Position numbers and translations under genes: made by a program. The notes beneath the pieces are model-generated. The model was not told where the DNA came from, searched no databases, and saw nothing but the letters and a program-made list of their open reading frames with translations. Shown in pieces: positions 38,105 through 45,548 of a DNA stretch of 64,000 bases. The DNA is from Leadbetterella sp964489955 (GTDB lineage Bacteria > Bacteroidota > Bacteroidia > Cytophagales > Spirosomataceae): assembly GCA_964489955.1 (NCBI GenBank), contig CAZBAV010000004.1, positions 62,001-126,000 on the forward strand, given 5' to 3'. How positions within the stretch are numbered: position 1 is the first letter of the stretch; each line of letters begins with the position of its first letter.

Positions 38105-38285
38105 TTTGTATTTTAATAATACCAATAGGTTAAGTTCAGATCAAATCTAACATCTGAAGTTAAAAAAACTAAACGCTAATGAATAAAAGAACAAAATCTA
38201 AAATGGGTAACTACTAGTTATTAAATAGCACTGTGTTACAGTAGATATGATAATGTACAATTTTGATTTTGTATATATCACTATG

Positions 38286-38314
38286 AAAAAAAAGCCACAT
38301 TTCAATTGCAGCTT
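38286..38314 (-). terminator. Terminator of trhO
   Basis: On the minus strand AAGCTGCA, a seven-base loop, then TGTGGCTT form a stem with two wobble pairs, followed by eight T residues. It starts 13 bases after the trhO stop. Confidence 0.65.
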
Positions 38315-38326
38315 TCTTCAACATTC

Positions 38327-39370
38327 TTATCGATTTTGGAATTTCTGTCGTAACGGATGGTCTTTTGCTTTGTTAAAGATCATTCTACCCTTATCTATTC
38401 CTTGACGAAGTATTTTTTGTTCATCCTCCGGTAGATCAACCACGCCTTTACATTCATCAGAACAACACCCTTTCATCTTCTCAGCACAAGAGTCGCATTG
38501 GATAAATAGTAAATGGCATCCCTCATTTTTACAGTTAACATGTGTGTCAGCAGTTGTTCCACATTGATGACAATGTGCTATAACATCTTCTGAAATTCGC
38601 TCACCCAGACGTTCATCAAATACAAAATTTTTACCAATAAACTTCACCGGAAGTTCTTGTTCTTTAGCTTTACGGGCGTATTCTATAATGCCGCCTTCCA
38701 CGTGATACACATTTTTAAAACCATTATGCAGCATATACGCACTTGCTTTTTCACAACGTATACCTCCCGTACAATACATTATAATATGCTTGTCTTTGTC
38801 CTCCTTAAGCATATCTACAGCCATGGGTAATTGCTCTCTGAAAGTATCAGAAGGCACTTCTATCGCGTTTTCAAAATGCCCAACTTCGTATTCGTAGTGA
38901 TTACGCATATCTACAATAATGGTATCAGCCTGTGCCGATAATTCATTGTAATCTTTGGCTTTAAGATAAACACCTGTTTTAGATGGATCAAAATTAGGGT
39001 CATCTATTCCATCGGCTACAATCTTATTCCTGACCTTCATACGCAATACCCAAAACGACTTTCCGTCGTCATCAACTGCAATGTTTAAGCGAATGCCATT
39101 TAGGGCCTCGTCCGCTTGATACAAAAAGTCTTGAAACTGATTCACTTTAGAATCTGGTACAGATATTTGACCATTAATCCCTTCTTCAGCAATGTAAATT
39201 CTTCCAAATACTTGAATAGATTCAAATTTTTGATACAAAGAATCTCTAAATGCCTGAGGATTAGAAATTTTAAAATACTTGTAGAATGAAATGGTAGTGC
39301 GAGGCTCCGTTTCCGCTAGCATGCGGGCTTTGAGCTCTTCATTCGAAATTCGGTTATGTAACACTGGCAC
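38327..39370 (-). CDS. trhO: tRNA uridine-34 hydroxylase (rhodanese-domain protein)
   Basis: The 347-aa protein matches the YceA/TrhO family. It has an N-terminal acylphosphatase-like domain (to about 115, with YIAEEGINGQISVP), a rhodanese domain with active-site Cys in IMYCTGGIRCEKA, and a C-terminal Cys-rich segment (CHQCG, CKNEGC, CDSCAEKMKGCC) that probably binds zinc. TrhO makes 5-hydroxyuridine at tRNA position 34. The start is a GTG; a second GTG two codons later is possible and an upstream stop rules out a longer protein. It lies close to miaA, another tRNA-modification gene, but on the opposite strand. Confidence 0.93.
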   Translation of the reverse strand: MPVLHNRISNEELKARMLAETEPRTTISFYKYFKISNPQAFRDSLYQKFESIQVFGRIYIAEEGINGQISVPDSKVNQFQDFLYQADEALNGIRLNIAVDDDGKSFWVLRMKVRNKIVADGIDDPNFDPSKTGVYLKAKDYNELSAQADTIIVDMRNHYEYEVGHFENAIEVPSDTFREQLPMAVDMLKEDKDKHIIMYCTGGIRCEKASAYMLHNGFKNVYHVEGGIIEYARKAKEQELPVKFIGKNFVFDERLGERISEDVIAHCHQCGTTADTHVNCKNEGCHLLFIQCDSCAEKMKGCCSDECKGVVDLPEDEQKILRQGIDKGRMIFNKAKDHPLRQKFQNR

Positions 39371-39415
39371 GGTGAACTAACTTTTAAATCTGTGAAAAAC
39401 TATATTATGAAAGCA

Positions 39416-39423
39416 CAAAGATA
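39416..39423 (-). promoter_or_regulatory. Candidate -7 box for trhO
   Basis: TATCTTTG on the minus strand fits TAnnTTTG, about 45 bases before the GTG start. No clear -33 element was found. Confidence 0.4.
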
Positions 39424-39520
39424 AACAATACCCCACTTAAAGAGAAATGGAAACATGGAAACTTGTTTAGGGTAAAATAAGCGGCTAATAAATAAACTAT
39501 TGTATTAGAAATTCTTTCAC

Positions 39521-39567
39521 AAAAAAGCCAACAAAACCTCTGGTTTAGCACCAAATGTCTTGTTGGC
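39521..39567 (-). terminator. Terminator of trxB
   Basis: On the minus strand the eight-base arms GCCAACAA and TTGTTGGC enclose a 25-base loop and are followed by TTTTTT. It starts about 20 bases after the trxB stop. Confidence 0.65.
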
Positions 39568-39587
39568 ATTAATACTCTTTGCTTAGC

Positions 39588-40508
39588 TTAACCTTCTTTT
39601 TCCGCCAAATAACGTTCGGCATCTAAAGCCGCCATACAGCCCGTTCCCGCAGCAGTTACAGCTTGACGGTAAACGTTATCTTGAGCATCTCCACAAGCAA
39701 AAACTCCTTCTATGTTTGTACGTGTACTTCCTTTCTCAATGGTTATATAACCAGTTTCGTCAAGATTTAGATAATCTGCGAAAATCTGGGTATTAGGTTG
39801 GTGTCCAATGGCCACAAAGAAACCATGAATATCTATTGTACTTTCTACTCCTGTCTTATTATTTTTAAGTCTAGCTCCTGTAACACCTTCTCCGCCTAAT
39901 ACTTCCAAGGTTTCAGTATCAAACAAAATCTCAATATTGGGTGTATTTTTAACTCTATCCTGCATGATTTGCGAAGCACGGAACTCTCCTCTACGCACTA
40001 GCATAGTCACTTTATTACATAGTTTAGACAAATAATGAGCCTCTTCACAAGCCGTATCTCCAGCACCTACAATGGCCACATCTTTCCCCCTGTAAAAGAA
40101 ACCATCACAAACGGCACAGGCAGAAACTCNNNNNNNNNNTAAACCAAGCCATTTTGCAGAAGCTCCGGTAGCAATAATTACTGTTTTAGCAATAATCTCT
40201 TTGTTTTCATCTATTATGACTTTATGGGCTAGCGGCGTAGAAAAATCTACTGAAGTAGCCAAACCATACCTGTTATCCAAGCCAAACCTTTCGGCTTGCT
40301 TTCTCAGATCTTCCATCATGGCAGGTCCTTGGATGCCATCTGGATAACCAGGAAAGTTTTCTACGTCATTTGTTATTGTCAATTGACCTCCGGGTTGCAT
40401 ACCTTGGTACATAACTGGTTTAAGACCCGCTCTTGATGCGTAAATAGCTGCTGTGTATCCTGCCGGGCCAGAGCCTAATATGAGGACTTCTACTTTTTCT
40501 GTTGTCAT
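39588..40508 (-). CDS. trxB: Thioredoxin reductase, interrupted by an assembly gap
   Basis: The product matches bacterial thioredoxin reductase: FAD loop ILGSGPAGYTAAIYASRAG, redox centre CAVCDG, NADPH loop VAIVGAGDTACEEA, and the C-terminal GVFACGDAQDN. It reduces thioredoxin with NADPH. Ten Ns fall between WLGL and VSACAVCDG. They keep the frame, but only four residues are implied where the family normally has about ten, so the gap length is probably arbitrary and some 18 bases may be missing. The gene itself is very likely intact in the organism. It lies between trhO and the PorE-like gene, all on the minus strand. Confidence 0.95.
   Translation of the reverse strand: MTTEKVEVLILGSGPAGYTAAIYASRAGLKPVMYQGMQPGGQLTITNDVENFPGYPDGIQGPAMMEDLRKQAERFGLDNRYGLATSVDFSTPLAHKVIIDENKEIIAKTVIIATGASAKWLGLXXXXVSACAVCDGFFYRGKDVAIVGAGDTACEEAHYLSKLCNKVTMLVRRGEFRASQIMQDRVKNTPNIEILFDTETLEVLGGEGVTGARLKNNKTGVESTIDIHGFFVAIGHQPNTQIFADYLNLDETGYITIEKGSTRTNIEGVFACGDAQDNVYRQAVTAAGTGCMAALDAERYLAEKEG
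40130..40139. other. Run of ten Ns (assembly gap)
   Basis: Ten undetermined bases inside trxB. The round length suggests a placeholder rather than a measured gap. Confidence 0.95.
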
Positions 40509-40591
40509 TTGGTGTTAAATCTCTTACTAAAAACAAGGAATTTTTCGGCCGCAAAGTTCCAAAGAAATTTTTACTTACGCCGTAAAACCAC

Positions 40592-42466
40592 CTATAAGAT
40601 TTTAATTTCTATCCTGCGGTTCTGTTGGCGGTTTTGTTCCGTTGTATTAGCAACCTTAGGTTGACTTTTACCATAACCCTTGGCAATCATCCTATTTTCT
40701 GGTATTCCTTGCTTTTTTAAATGCGTAACAACCGACCCCGCTCTTTTCTTAGATAGATCTAGATTTGAGGTCTCGTTTCCTACATCATCTGTGTGCCCGG
40801 CTATTTCTATTTGTAAGTTAGCATTACGTCTCAGCATCTCTGTAAGTCTCTCAAGTTCAATCTCAGACTCTGGGCGTAATAGTGCAGAACCTGTATCAAA
40901 AAAAATATTCTTTAATTCTTCTTTACTTTCCTTTTCTATTCTGGTAAGAGATATGTCCATGTTTTTATTACCTGACTCCTTAGCGAAATCAAACTCCACA
41001 CTCTTGAAAAAATATCCTGGACTTTCAAGGTAAATACGATACTTGCCATCCTCCGGCAATACAGCCATATAGTCTCCTTTCACCCGATCAGAGTAAAATT
41101 TAGATACTCTGGCTCCTGTTTTGATGTTTACTATTTCCACAGATGCATATAAAGGAAGATTCGTTTTTCCATCTATTAAATATCCTTTTACGTAATAAGT
41201 CTTATCAAATTTAGTACTTATCTCTTTAGGTACTTCAAATTTGTATATCTCTACTTTACCGTTTTTGTCTACCGAATAATAAGCTGTGGAACCATCGGCA
41301 GAAATAAATAAGCCAGATTCGTCATCTTTTGTATTGATAGGATAACCTAAGTTTACAGATTCTGCCCCAAAACCTATACTTATATCCGTAATATAGACAT
41401 CAAGATTCCCCATGCCGATTTTACCGTTAGAAGAATAAAAAAGTGAAGAGCCGTTGGCATGTATAAATGGAGTAACCTCGTCAGATGGTGTATTAATCTT
41501 TGACCCTAGATTTATGGCAGGTTGCCATTTACCGTCATCACGGAGCTCACTCATCCACAAATCCTTCTTACCAAAACCATTAGGCCTTTCTGAAGAAAAT
41601 ATCAGCTTCCGCCCATCAGGTGATAAGGAAGGCTGGGAATCCCATTCCGGGGAGTTTACTTGTGGACCCAAATTTTCTGGCTCCGACCACACACCACCTT
41701 CATTTCGGGTTATATATAGGTCACAATTCCCAAAAGCCAACTCCCTGCCACAAGAGGTAAAAACCATAGTTTTTCCGTCCGCGGAAATAGAAGAAGTACC
41801 TTCGTTATCTAACGTATTAATATTATTAGAGAAACCAGTAGGGGGAGTCCAGGCATTCCCATCAAATTTTGAGATATACAGGTTTTCATTATCATTTTCG
41901 TCTAAAACTGTGAATACCAAAGTAGCGTTATCCGCTGTAAGTACAGGGAAATATTGCTTGTTTTTTGCGTTAATGATGTCGGGTAATCTTTCAGGCTTAA
42001 TTTCTAAAGAATTACTCATTGCATTTATTCCAAATTCACATCTCTTTAGCTGTTCTGTAAGTTGTTGATAAATTTTAGAATCCTTTTTTGCATACTTTAA
42101 GGCTACTGAAAGGTGTTTTTGGGCTGTAGTAAAATCATTCTTTTCTAAAGCTCGTGTACCCAAATACGCATAAGCTTGGGGAAACTGAACTGTATCTATA
42201 TCAAATGCAATAGTTTTTTTGTAATATTCTTCGGCTGTTTTAGTATTTCTAAAAGACTCATATATTTGAGCAACCCGCATATAAGCAACTTGTGACGAAC
42301 TGTCTTTCTGGAAGTACTTTTCAAAATAATTTAAAGCTTGCGGATAATTACGAAGTTTAAACTCCTTCTGCCCCTGATCTAAAAAAAAGAGTGCCCTCTT
42401 ATCCTGGGCAAAAGAGACACTAATCACCATTATAAAAGCTAAAGTGGCTAGAATCTTTCTGTGCAT
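40592..42466 (-). CDS. TPR-PD40-CRD-OmpA protein (PorE-like architecture)
   Basis: The 624-aa protein has a signal peptide (MHRKILATLAFIMVISVSFAQ), TPR repeats (about 25-150), a PD40/WD40-like propeller (about 165-405, with LSPDGRKLIFSSERPNG and ISADGKTMVFTS), a carboxypeptidase-regulatory domain (about 425-500) and an OmpA/MotB peptidoglycan-binding domain (about 515-624, with EIAGHTDDVGN and NRRIEIKIL). This order matches PorE of the type IX secretion system, which links the secretion ring to peptidoglycan. PorE is a lipoprotein, whereas no lipobox Cys is present here, so a paralogue of unknown role is equally likely. Divergent from hemJ with overlapping promoters. Confidence 0.85.
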   Translation of the reverse strand: MHRKILATLAFIMVISVSFAQDKRALFFLDQGQKEFKLRNYPQALNYFEKYFQKDSSSQVAYMRVAQIYESFRNTKTAEEYYKKTIAFDIDTVQFPQAYAYLGTRALEKNDFTTAQKHLSVALKYAKKDSKIYQQLTEQLKRCEFGINAMSNSLEIKPERLPDIINAKNKQYFPVLTADNATLVFTVLDENDNENLYISKFDGNAWTPPTGFSNNINTLDNEGTSSISADGKTMVFTSCGRELAFGNCDLYITRNEGGVWSEPENLGPQVNSPEWDSQPSLSPDGRKLIFSSERPNGFGKKDLWMSELRDDGKWQPAINLGSKINTPSDEVTPFIHANGSSLFYSSNGKIGMGNLDVYITDISIGFGAESVNLGYPINTKDDESGLFISADGSTAYYSVDKNGKVEIYKFEVPKEISTKFDKTYYVKGYLIDGKTNLPLYASVEIVNIKTGARVSKFYSDRVKGDYMAVLPEDGKYRIYLESPGYFFKSVEFDFAKESGNKNMDISLTRIEKESKEELKNIFFDTGSALLRPESEIELERLTEMLRRNANLQIEIAGHTDDVGNETSNLDLSKKRAGSVVTHLKKQGIPENRMIAKGYGKSQPKVANTTEQNRQQNRRIEIKIL

Positions 42467-42515
42467 AATTAATTATTAAATTGGTGTTTTAACACAAACG
42501 AAAAAGAAATCGTAT

Positions 42516-42523
42516 TATTTTTG
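42516..42523 (+). promoter_or_regulatory. Candidate -7 box for hemJ
   Basis: TATTTTTG fits TAnnTTTG, 20 bases before the hemJ ATG. It lies only 3 bases from the opposing box of the OmpA-type gene. Confidence 0.4.
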
Positions 42524-42526
42524 GAG

Positions 42527-42534
42527 CAAAGTTA
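42527..42534 (-). promoter_or_regulatory. Candidate -7 box for the PorE-like gene
   Basis: TAACTTTG on the minus strand fits TAnnTTTG and would give a leader of about 55 bases. It is back-to-back with the hemJ box, so the two promoters probably compete. Confidence 0.4.
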
Positions 42535-42543
42535 GGGCATTTC

Positions 42544-43089
42544 ATGGCGGAATATTACGGTTATTTTAAAGCGTTTCATATTGTAGGTTTTGTTTCTTGG
42601 TTTTCAGGATTGTTTTATCTTGTCCGGATGTTTGTTTATCACGCAGAAGCCTCCGACAAACCAGAATCCATAAGGGAAGACTGGAAAAGGCAGTTTAGCC
42701 TAATGCAATGGCGTGTATATAAAATGATAGCAACACCAGCTATGGTTATTACCTGGCTATGTGGCTTGTCTATGATTGCCATTAACCCAGCTATTTTGCA
42801 AAGTACCTGGATGCACATAAAATTAACTCTTTTGGTTCTTTTAGTCCTTTATCATTTCTATTGTAAATCTATTATTATAAGGCAAGAAAGTGGTATAGAC
42901 AAAGGCACATCCATAAACTATAGGCTCCTTAATGAGCTTCCAACACTTTTCTTGGTAGCCATTGTACTTTTAGCTGTGCTTCGTGATTTACAGGATTTTG
43001 TTAAACTATTTATAGGCATTCTTATTTTTGGCTTTCTATTATTTACTTTCGTTAAGTGGTATAAACGGCTTCGAGAAAAAAAATCTTGA
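42544..43089 (+). CDS. hemJ: Protoporphyrinogen IX oxidase, HemJ type
   Basis: The 181-aa integral membrane protein belongs to the HemJ/UPF0093 family. It has FKAFHIVGFVSWFSGLFYLVR, with the conserved His near residue 12, and later WRVYKMIATPAMVITWLCG and WMHIKLTLLVLLVLYHFYC, with conserved His and Lys residues. About four to five membrane helices are visible. HemJ oxidises protoporphyrinogen IX to protoporphyrin IX in haem synthesis. It stands alone on the plus strand upstream of the mrdA pair. Confidence 0.92.
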   Translation: MAEYYGYFKAFHIVGFVSWFSGLFYLVRMFVYHAEASDKPESIREDWKRQFSLMQWRVYKMIATPAMVITWLCGLSMIAINPAILQSTWMHIKLTLLVLLVLYHFYCKSIIIRQESGIDKGTSINYRLLNELPTLFLVAIVLLAVLRDLQDFVKLFIGILIFGFLLFTFVKWYKRLREKKS

Positions 43090-43130
43090 ATCAATGCCCC
43101 TTTTCGCAGGCAAGGCTATCCTAGGACTCT

Positions 43131-43148
43131 TTTAAAGCAAGCTTTAAA
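43131..43148. repeat. Perfect 8-2-8 dyad downstream of hemJ
   Basis: TTTAAAGC and GCTTTAAA are separated by AA, with another AAGCTT shortly after. The spacer is too short for a standard terminator loop. It could be a protein-binding site or part of a longer alternative stem. Confidence 0.4.
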
Positions 43149-43318
43149 TTAAGCTTTATACATTTATAATACTATGAAGGTGTGTGCCGATAATAACACC
43201 AAAAATAGCTTTGATAGATATCCATATTATTCAAATGTGTACTCTATTGTATAGTTTAGACATATTGCTCCTAATCAAGCCATGAAATAAATTTTTGTAA
43301 GAAGATTTACAATACTGG

Positions 43319-43336
43319 TATTTTTTTGGAACTTTG
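43319..43336 (+). promoter_or_regulatory. Promoter segment shared by both mrdA copies, first copy
   Basis: The 18 bases TATTTTTTTGGAACTTTG end 23 bases before the start of the first mrdA. The same 18 bases precede the second mrdA at 45510. GAACTTTG is one base from TAnnTTTG at the first position, and the trxB upstream region has the same GGAACTTTGC, so this is a plausible -7 region. Confidence 0.5.
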
Positions 43337-43359
43337 CATTTTTATTTCACACGTACTAA

Positions 43360-45195
43360 ATGCTAGAGACGAGAAAGCTTCCTATATTAATTTTTGTATA
43401 TTCAATCGGGTTTATATTCCTGATACGCTTATTTTATCTTCAAAATATAGATAAAAATTATCGATCTATAGACGCCTTAAACTCTGTCAGAAAAGTTGTA
43501 AGCATTCCTTTACGAGGACAAATATATGATCGTGAAGGCAAGCTCATTGTGGCTAATGAAGAGGTTTATGATATGTATATTACACCTAAGAAAGTGTTGC
43601 CTTTTGACACGGTTACCTTTTCTTCATTATTTGGTGTGGACAAAAAGTACATAGATTCCATAAAAAACATCGCCAGCGAGTATTCTATTATAAGACCGTC
43701 TATATTTCTACGTCAATTGTCTAAAGAAGAATATGCCAGTGTAATAGATGCTATGGTGCAGTACCCTGGTTTCCATTTTGAACAATCTTTCTTTAGGACC
43801 TATCCCGGTAACACTTTAGCTAACGCCTTAGGCTATATTGGTGAAATACCAAATGACCAATGGGCAAATCAAGAAACCGAATATTATCGAAAGGGTGATT
43901 ATATTGGCCGCTCCGGCTTAGAAAAATATTATGAGTTAGACTTAAGAGGTACAAGGGGCACCAAGATGGTGCTTATGAATTCCAAAGGAGAGGAGAAGGG
44001 ACGATTTGAAGATGGAAAAAGGGATACAACCGAAGTTATAGGCAGTAATCTCTACACGTATGTAGATTTAGGTGTTCAACAATTAGCCGACTCTTTGTTT
44101 CAAGGCAAGGTTGGAGCGGTAGTGGCCATTGAACCTAAAACGGGTGGCATCATTGCTATTGGTTCATATCCCACTTATAATCCTGCTTTGCTATCAGGGA
44201 GAAATTTTTCCAAAAACTATTCAGCTCTTACAAAAGACCCTGATAGGCCGCTTAATAACCGCCCTATTTCAGCATTTTATAGACCTGGTTCTACTTTCAA
44301 GCTAGTGCAGGCTGCAATAGGATTGGGAGATGGTGTGATTACTCCGGCTACTTCATTTACAGGTGCACCGAGTAAACTTAGTGTACATAGTGGCGGAGAA
44401 ACCGCAAACTTGTATGTGGCAATTCAAAAGTCCAGTAATCCCTATTTTGATAATGTTTTAAGGAAGATAGTACATAACAATTCTGAGACAAATGCTGCAA
44501 AACAGGTAAAACTGGGCATTATTAATTGGAATAAGCAGATAATTAAATTTGGTTTCGGGACCCAATTGGGCATTGACCTTCCAAGTGAAACAAAAGGAGT
44601 TATTCCAAACGCCGAATCTTATGATAAGACCTACGGAGTTGGAGAATGGCGATATTCAACCATATACTCTATTAGCATAGGTGAAGGAGAGTATGGGGTT
44701 AATGTACTAAAACTGGCAAACATGGCTGCTGTTTTTGCTAATAGAGGATATTGGCTTACCCCACACTTGGTAAGAAATGTGGGTATAAGTCCTGAAACGG
44801 GTAAAAAAGTACCCGTGGTAAAGCACAGTACAGACATACCTAGCCGCCATTTTGAAGAAGTGGTGAAAGGAATGGAAATGGTGGTACAGTCTGGTACTGG
44901 CCGTGCTTCACAAATAAAGGATGTAGCCGTTTGTGGTAAAACAGGAACATCACAAAATGCAAAGGGGAAAGACCATGCAATTTTTATAGCTTTTGCTCCT
45001 AAAGATGACCCCAAAATAGCAATAGCAGTAGTTGTTGAAAACGGTGGTTTTGGCGGTGTGGCTTCGGCTCCGATAGCAGGTTTACTTATGGAAAAATTCA
45101 TCAAAGGAAAACATGGGCGTGAAGCATATAAGCAGCAAGTAATGAACACACGCTACGTTACGGTTGCTGGAAGATCAGCCAGTTCAATACAGTAA
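43360..45195 (+). CDS. mrdA: Penicillin-binding protein 2 (elongasome transpeptidase), first copy
   Basis: The 611-aa protein has an N-terminal membrane anchor (LPILIFVYSIGFIFLIRLFYL), a pedestal domain starting VVSIPLRGQIYDREG, and a transpeptidase domain with all three motifs: SxxK at Ser311 (RPGSTFKLVQ), SSN (QKSSNPYF) and KTGT (CGKTGTSQ). PBP2 cross-links peptidoglycan during cell elongation with RodA. A second full-length gene of identical length lies 353 bases downstream, followed directly by rodA. The two proteins are roughly four-fifths identical by eye, with many synonymous differences, so the duplication is not recent. mreC and mreD, common neighbours, are absent here. Confidence 0.93.
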   Translation: MLETRKLPILIFVYSIGFIFLIRLFYLQNIDKNYRSIDALNSVRKVVSIPLRGQIYDREGKLIVANEEVYDMYITPKKVLPFDTVTFSSLFGVDKKYIDSIKNIASEYSIIRPSIFLRQLSKEEYASVIDAMVQYPGFHFEQSFFRTYPGNTLANALGYIGEIPNDQWANQETEYYRKGDYIGRSGLEKYYELDLRGTRGTKMVLMNSKGEEKGRFEDGKRDTTEVIGSNLYTYVDLGVQQLADSLFQGKVGAVVAIEPKTGGIIAIGSYPTYNPALLSGRNFSKNYSALTKDPDRPLNNRPISAFYRPGSTFKLVQAAIGLGDGVITPATSFTGAPSKLSVHSGGETANLYVAIQKSSNPYFDNVLRKIVHNNSETNAAKQVKLGIINWNKQIIKFGFGTQLGIDLPSETKGVIPNAESYDKTYGVGEWRYSTIYSISIGEGEYGVNVLKLANMAAVFANRGYWLTPHLVRNVGISPETGKKVPVVKHSTDIPSRHFEEVVKGMEMVVQSGTGRASQIKDVAVCGKTGTSQNAKGKDHAIFIAFAPKDDPKIAIAVVVENGGFGGVASAPIAGLLMEKFIKGKHGREAYKQQVMNTRYVTVAGRSASSIQ

Positions 45196-45548
45196 TTGTT
45201 AGATTTTGTACTGTATTTAACTGTTTTAAATAGTATAACGATGGGGAAAGTTTGATATATTGTAGGTGATGTAACTACTTGGCTAGATAATACTATGTAG
45301 TGGATTTAGTTTATTTGCAATGTAAATTCAGGATAGATTTATTAAAAAAAACTGTAGAAATAGACACTTTTGTTAAATCTATCAGCATACTATACTTGCA
45401 GTACCTAAGCACTGACCACAAAAAACTATAAATGAATTATTTAAATCATTTATCATAGTATTTCTTCATCCTCGAAAATAATCTTACTAATGCAGTAATA
45501 CAATGCTAATATTTTTTTGGAACTTTGTATTTCATCCCGAATGTGCTA
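45196..45548 (+). other. Gap between the two mrdA genes
   Basis: The 353 bases are AT-rich and contain no credible gene. No strong terminator hairpin was found after the first mrdA. The last 50 or so bases resemble the region before the first mrdA, including the shared 18-base promoter segment. The rest shows nothing I can name. Confidence 0.6.
45510..45527 (+). promoter_or_regulatory. Promoter segment shared by both mrdA copies, second copy
   Basis: It is identical over 18 bases to the segment before the first mrdA and ends 21 bases before the second start codon. Similarity continues on both sides (ACAATNCT before, ATTTCA-like after), so the duplication included the promoter. Confidence 0.5.

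Noticed and set aside
38135..38158. Inverted repeat TTCAGAT/ATCTGAA after miaA as terminator
   Set aside because: Seven-base AT-rich arms with a ten-base loop and no T run. Too weak to call.
38179..38217. 12-codon basic frame (MNKRTKSKMGNY) after miaA
   Set aside because: Too short, with no supporting context or conservation evidence. It lies in an AT-rich gap where such frames are expected by chance.
44631..45149. 172-codon minus-strand frame inside the first mrdA
   Set aside because: A similar shadow appears in the second mrdA because the coding strand is conserved. It has no domain or start context and PBP2 motifs lie on the other strand.
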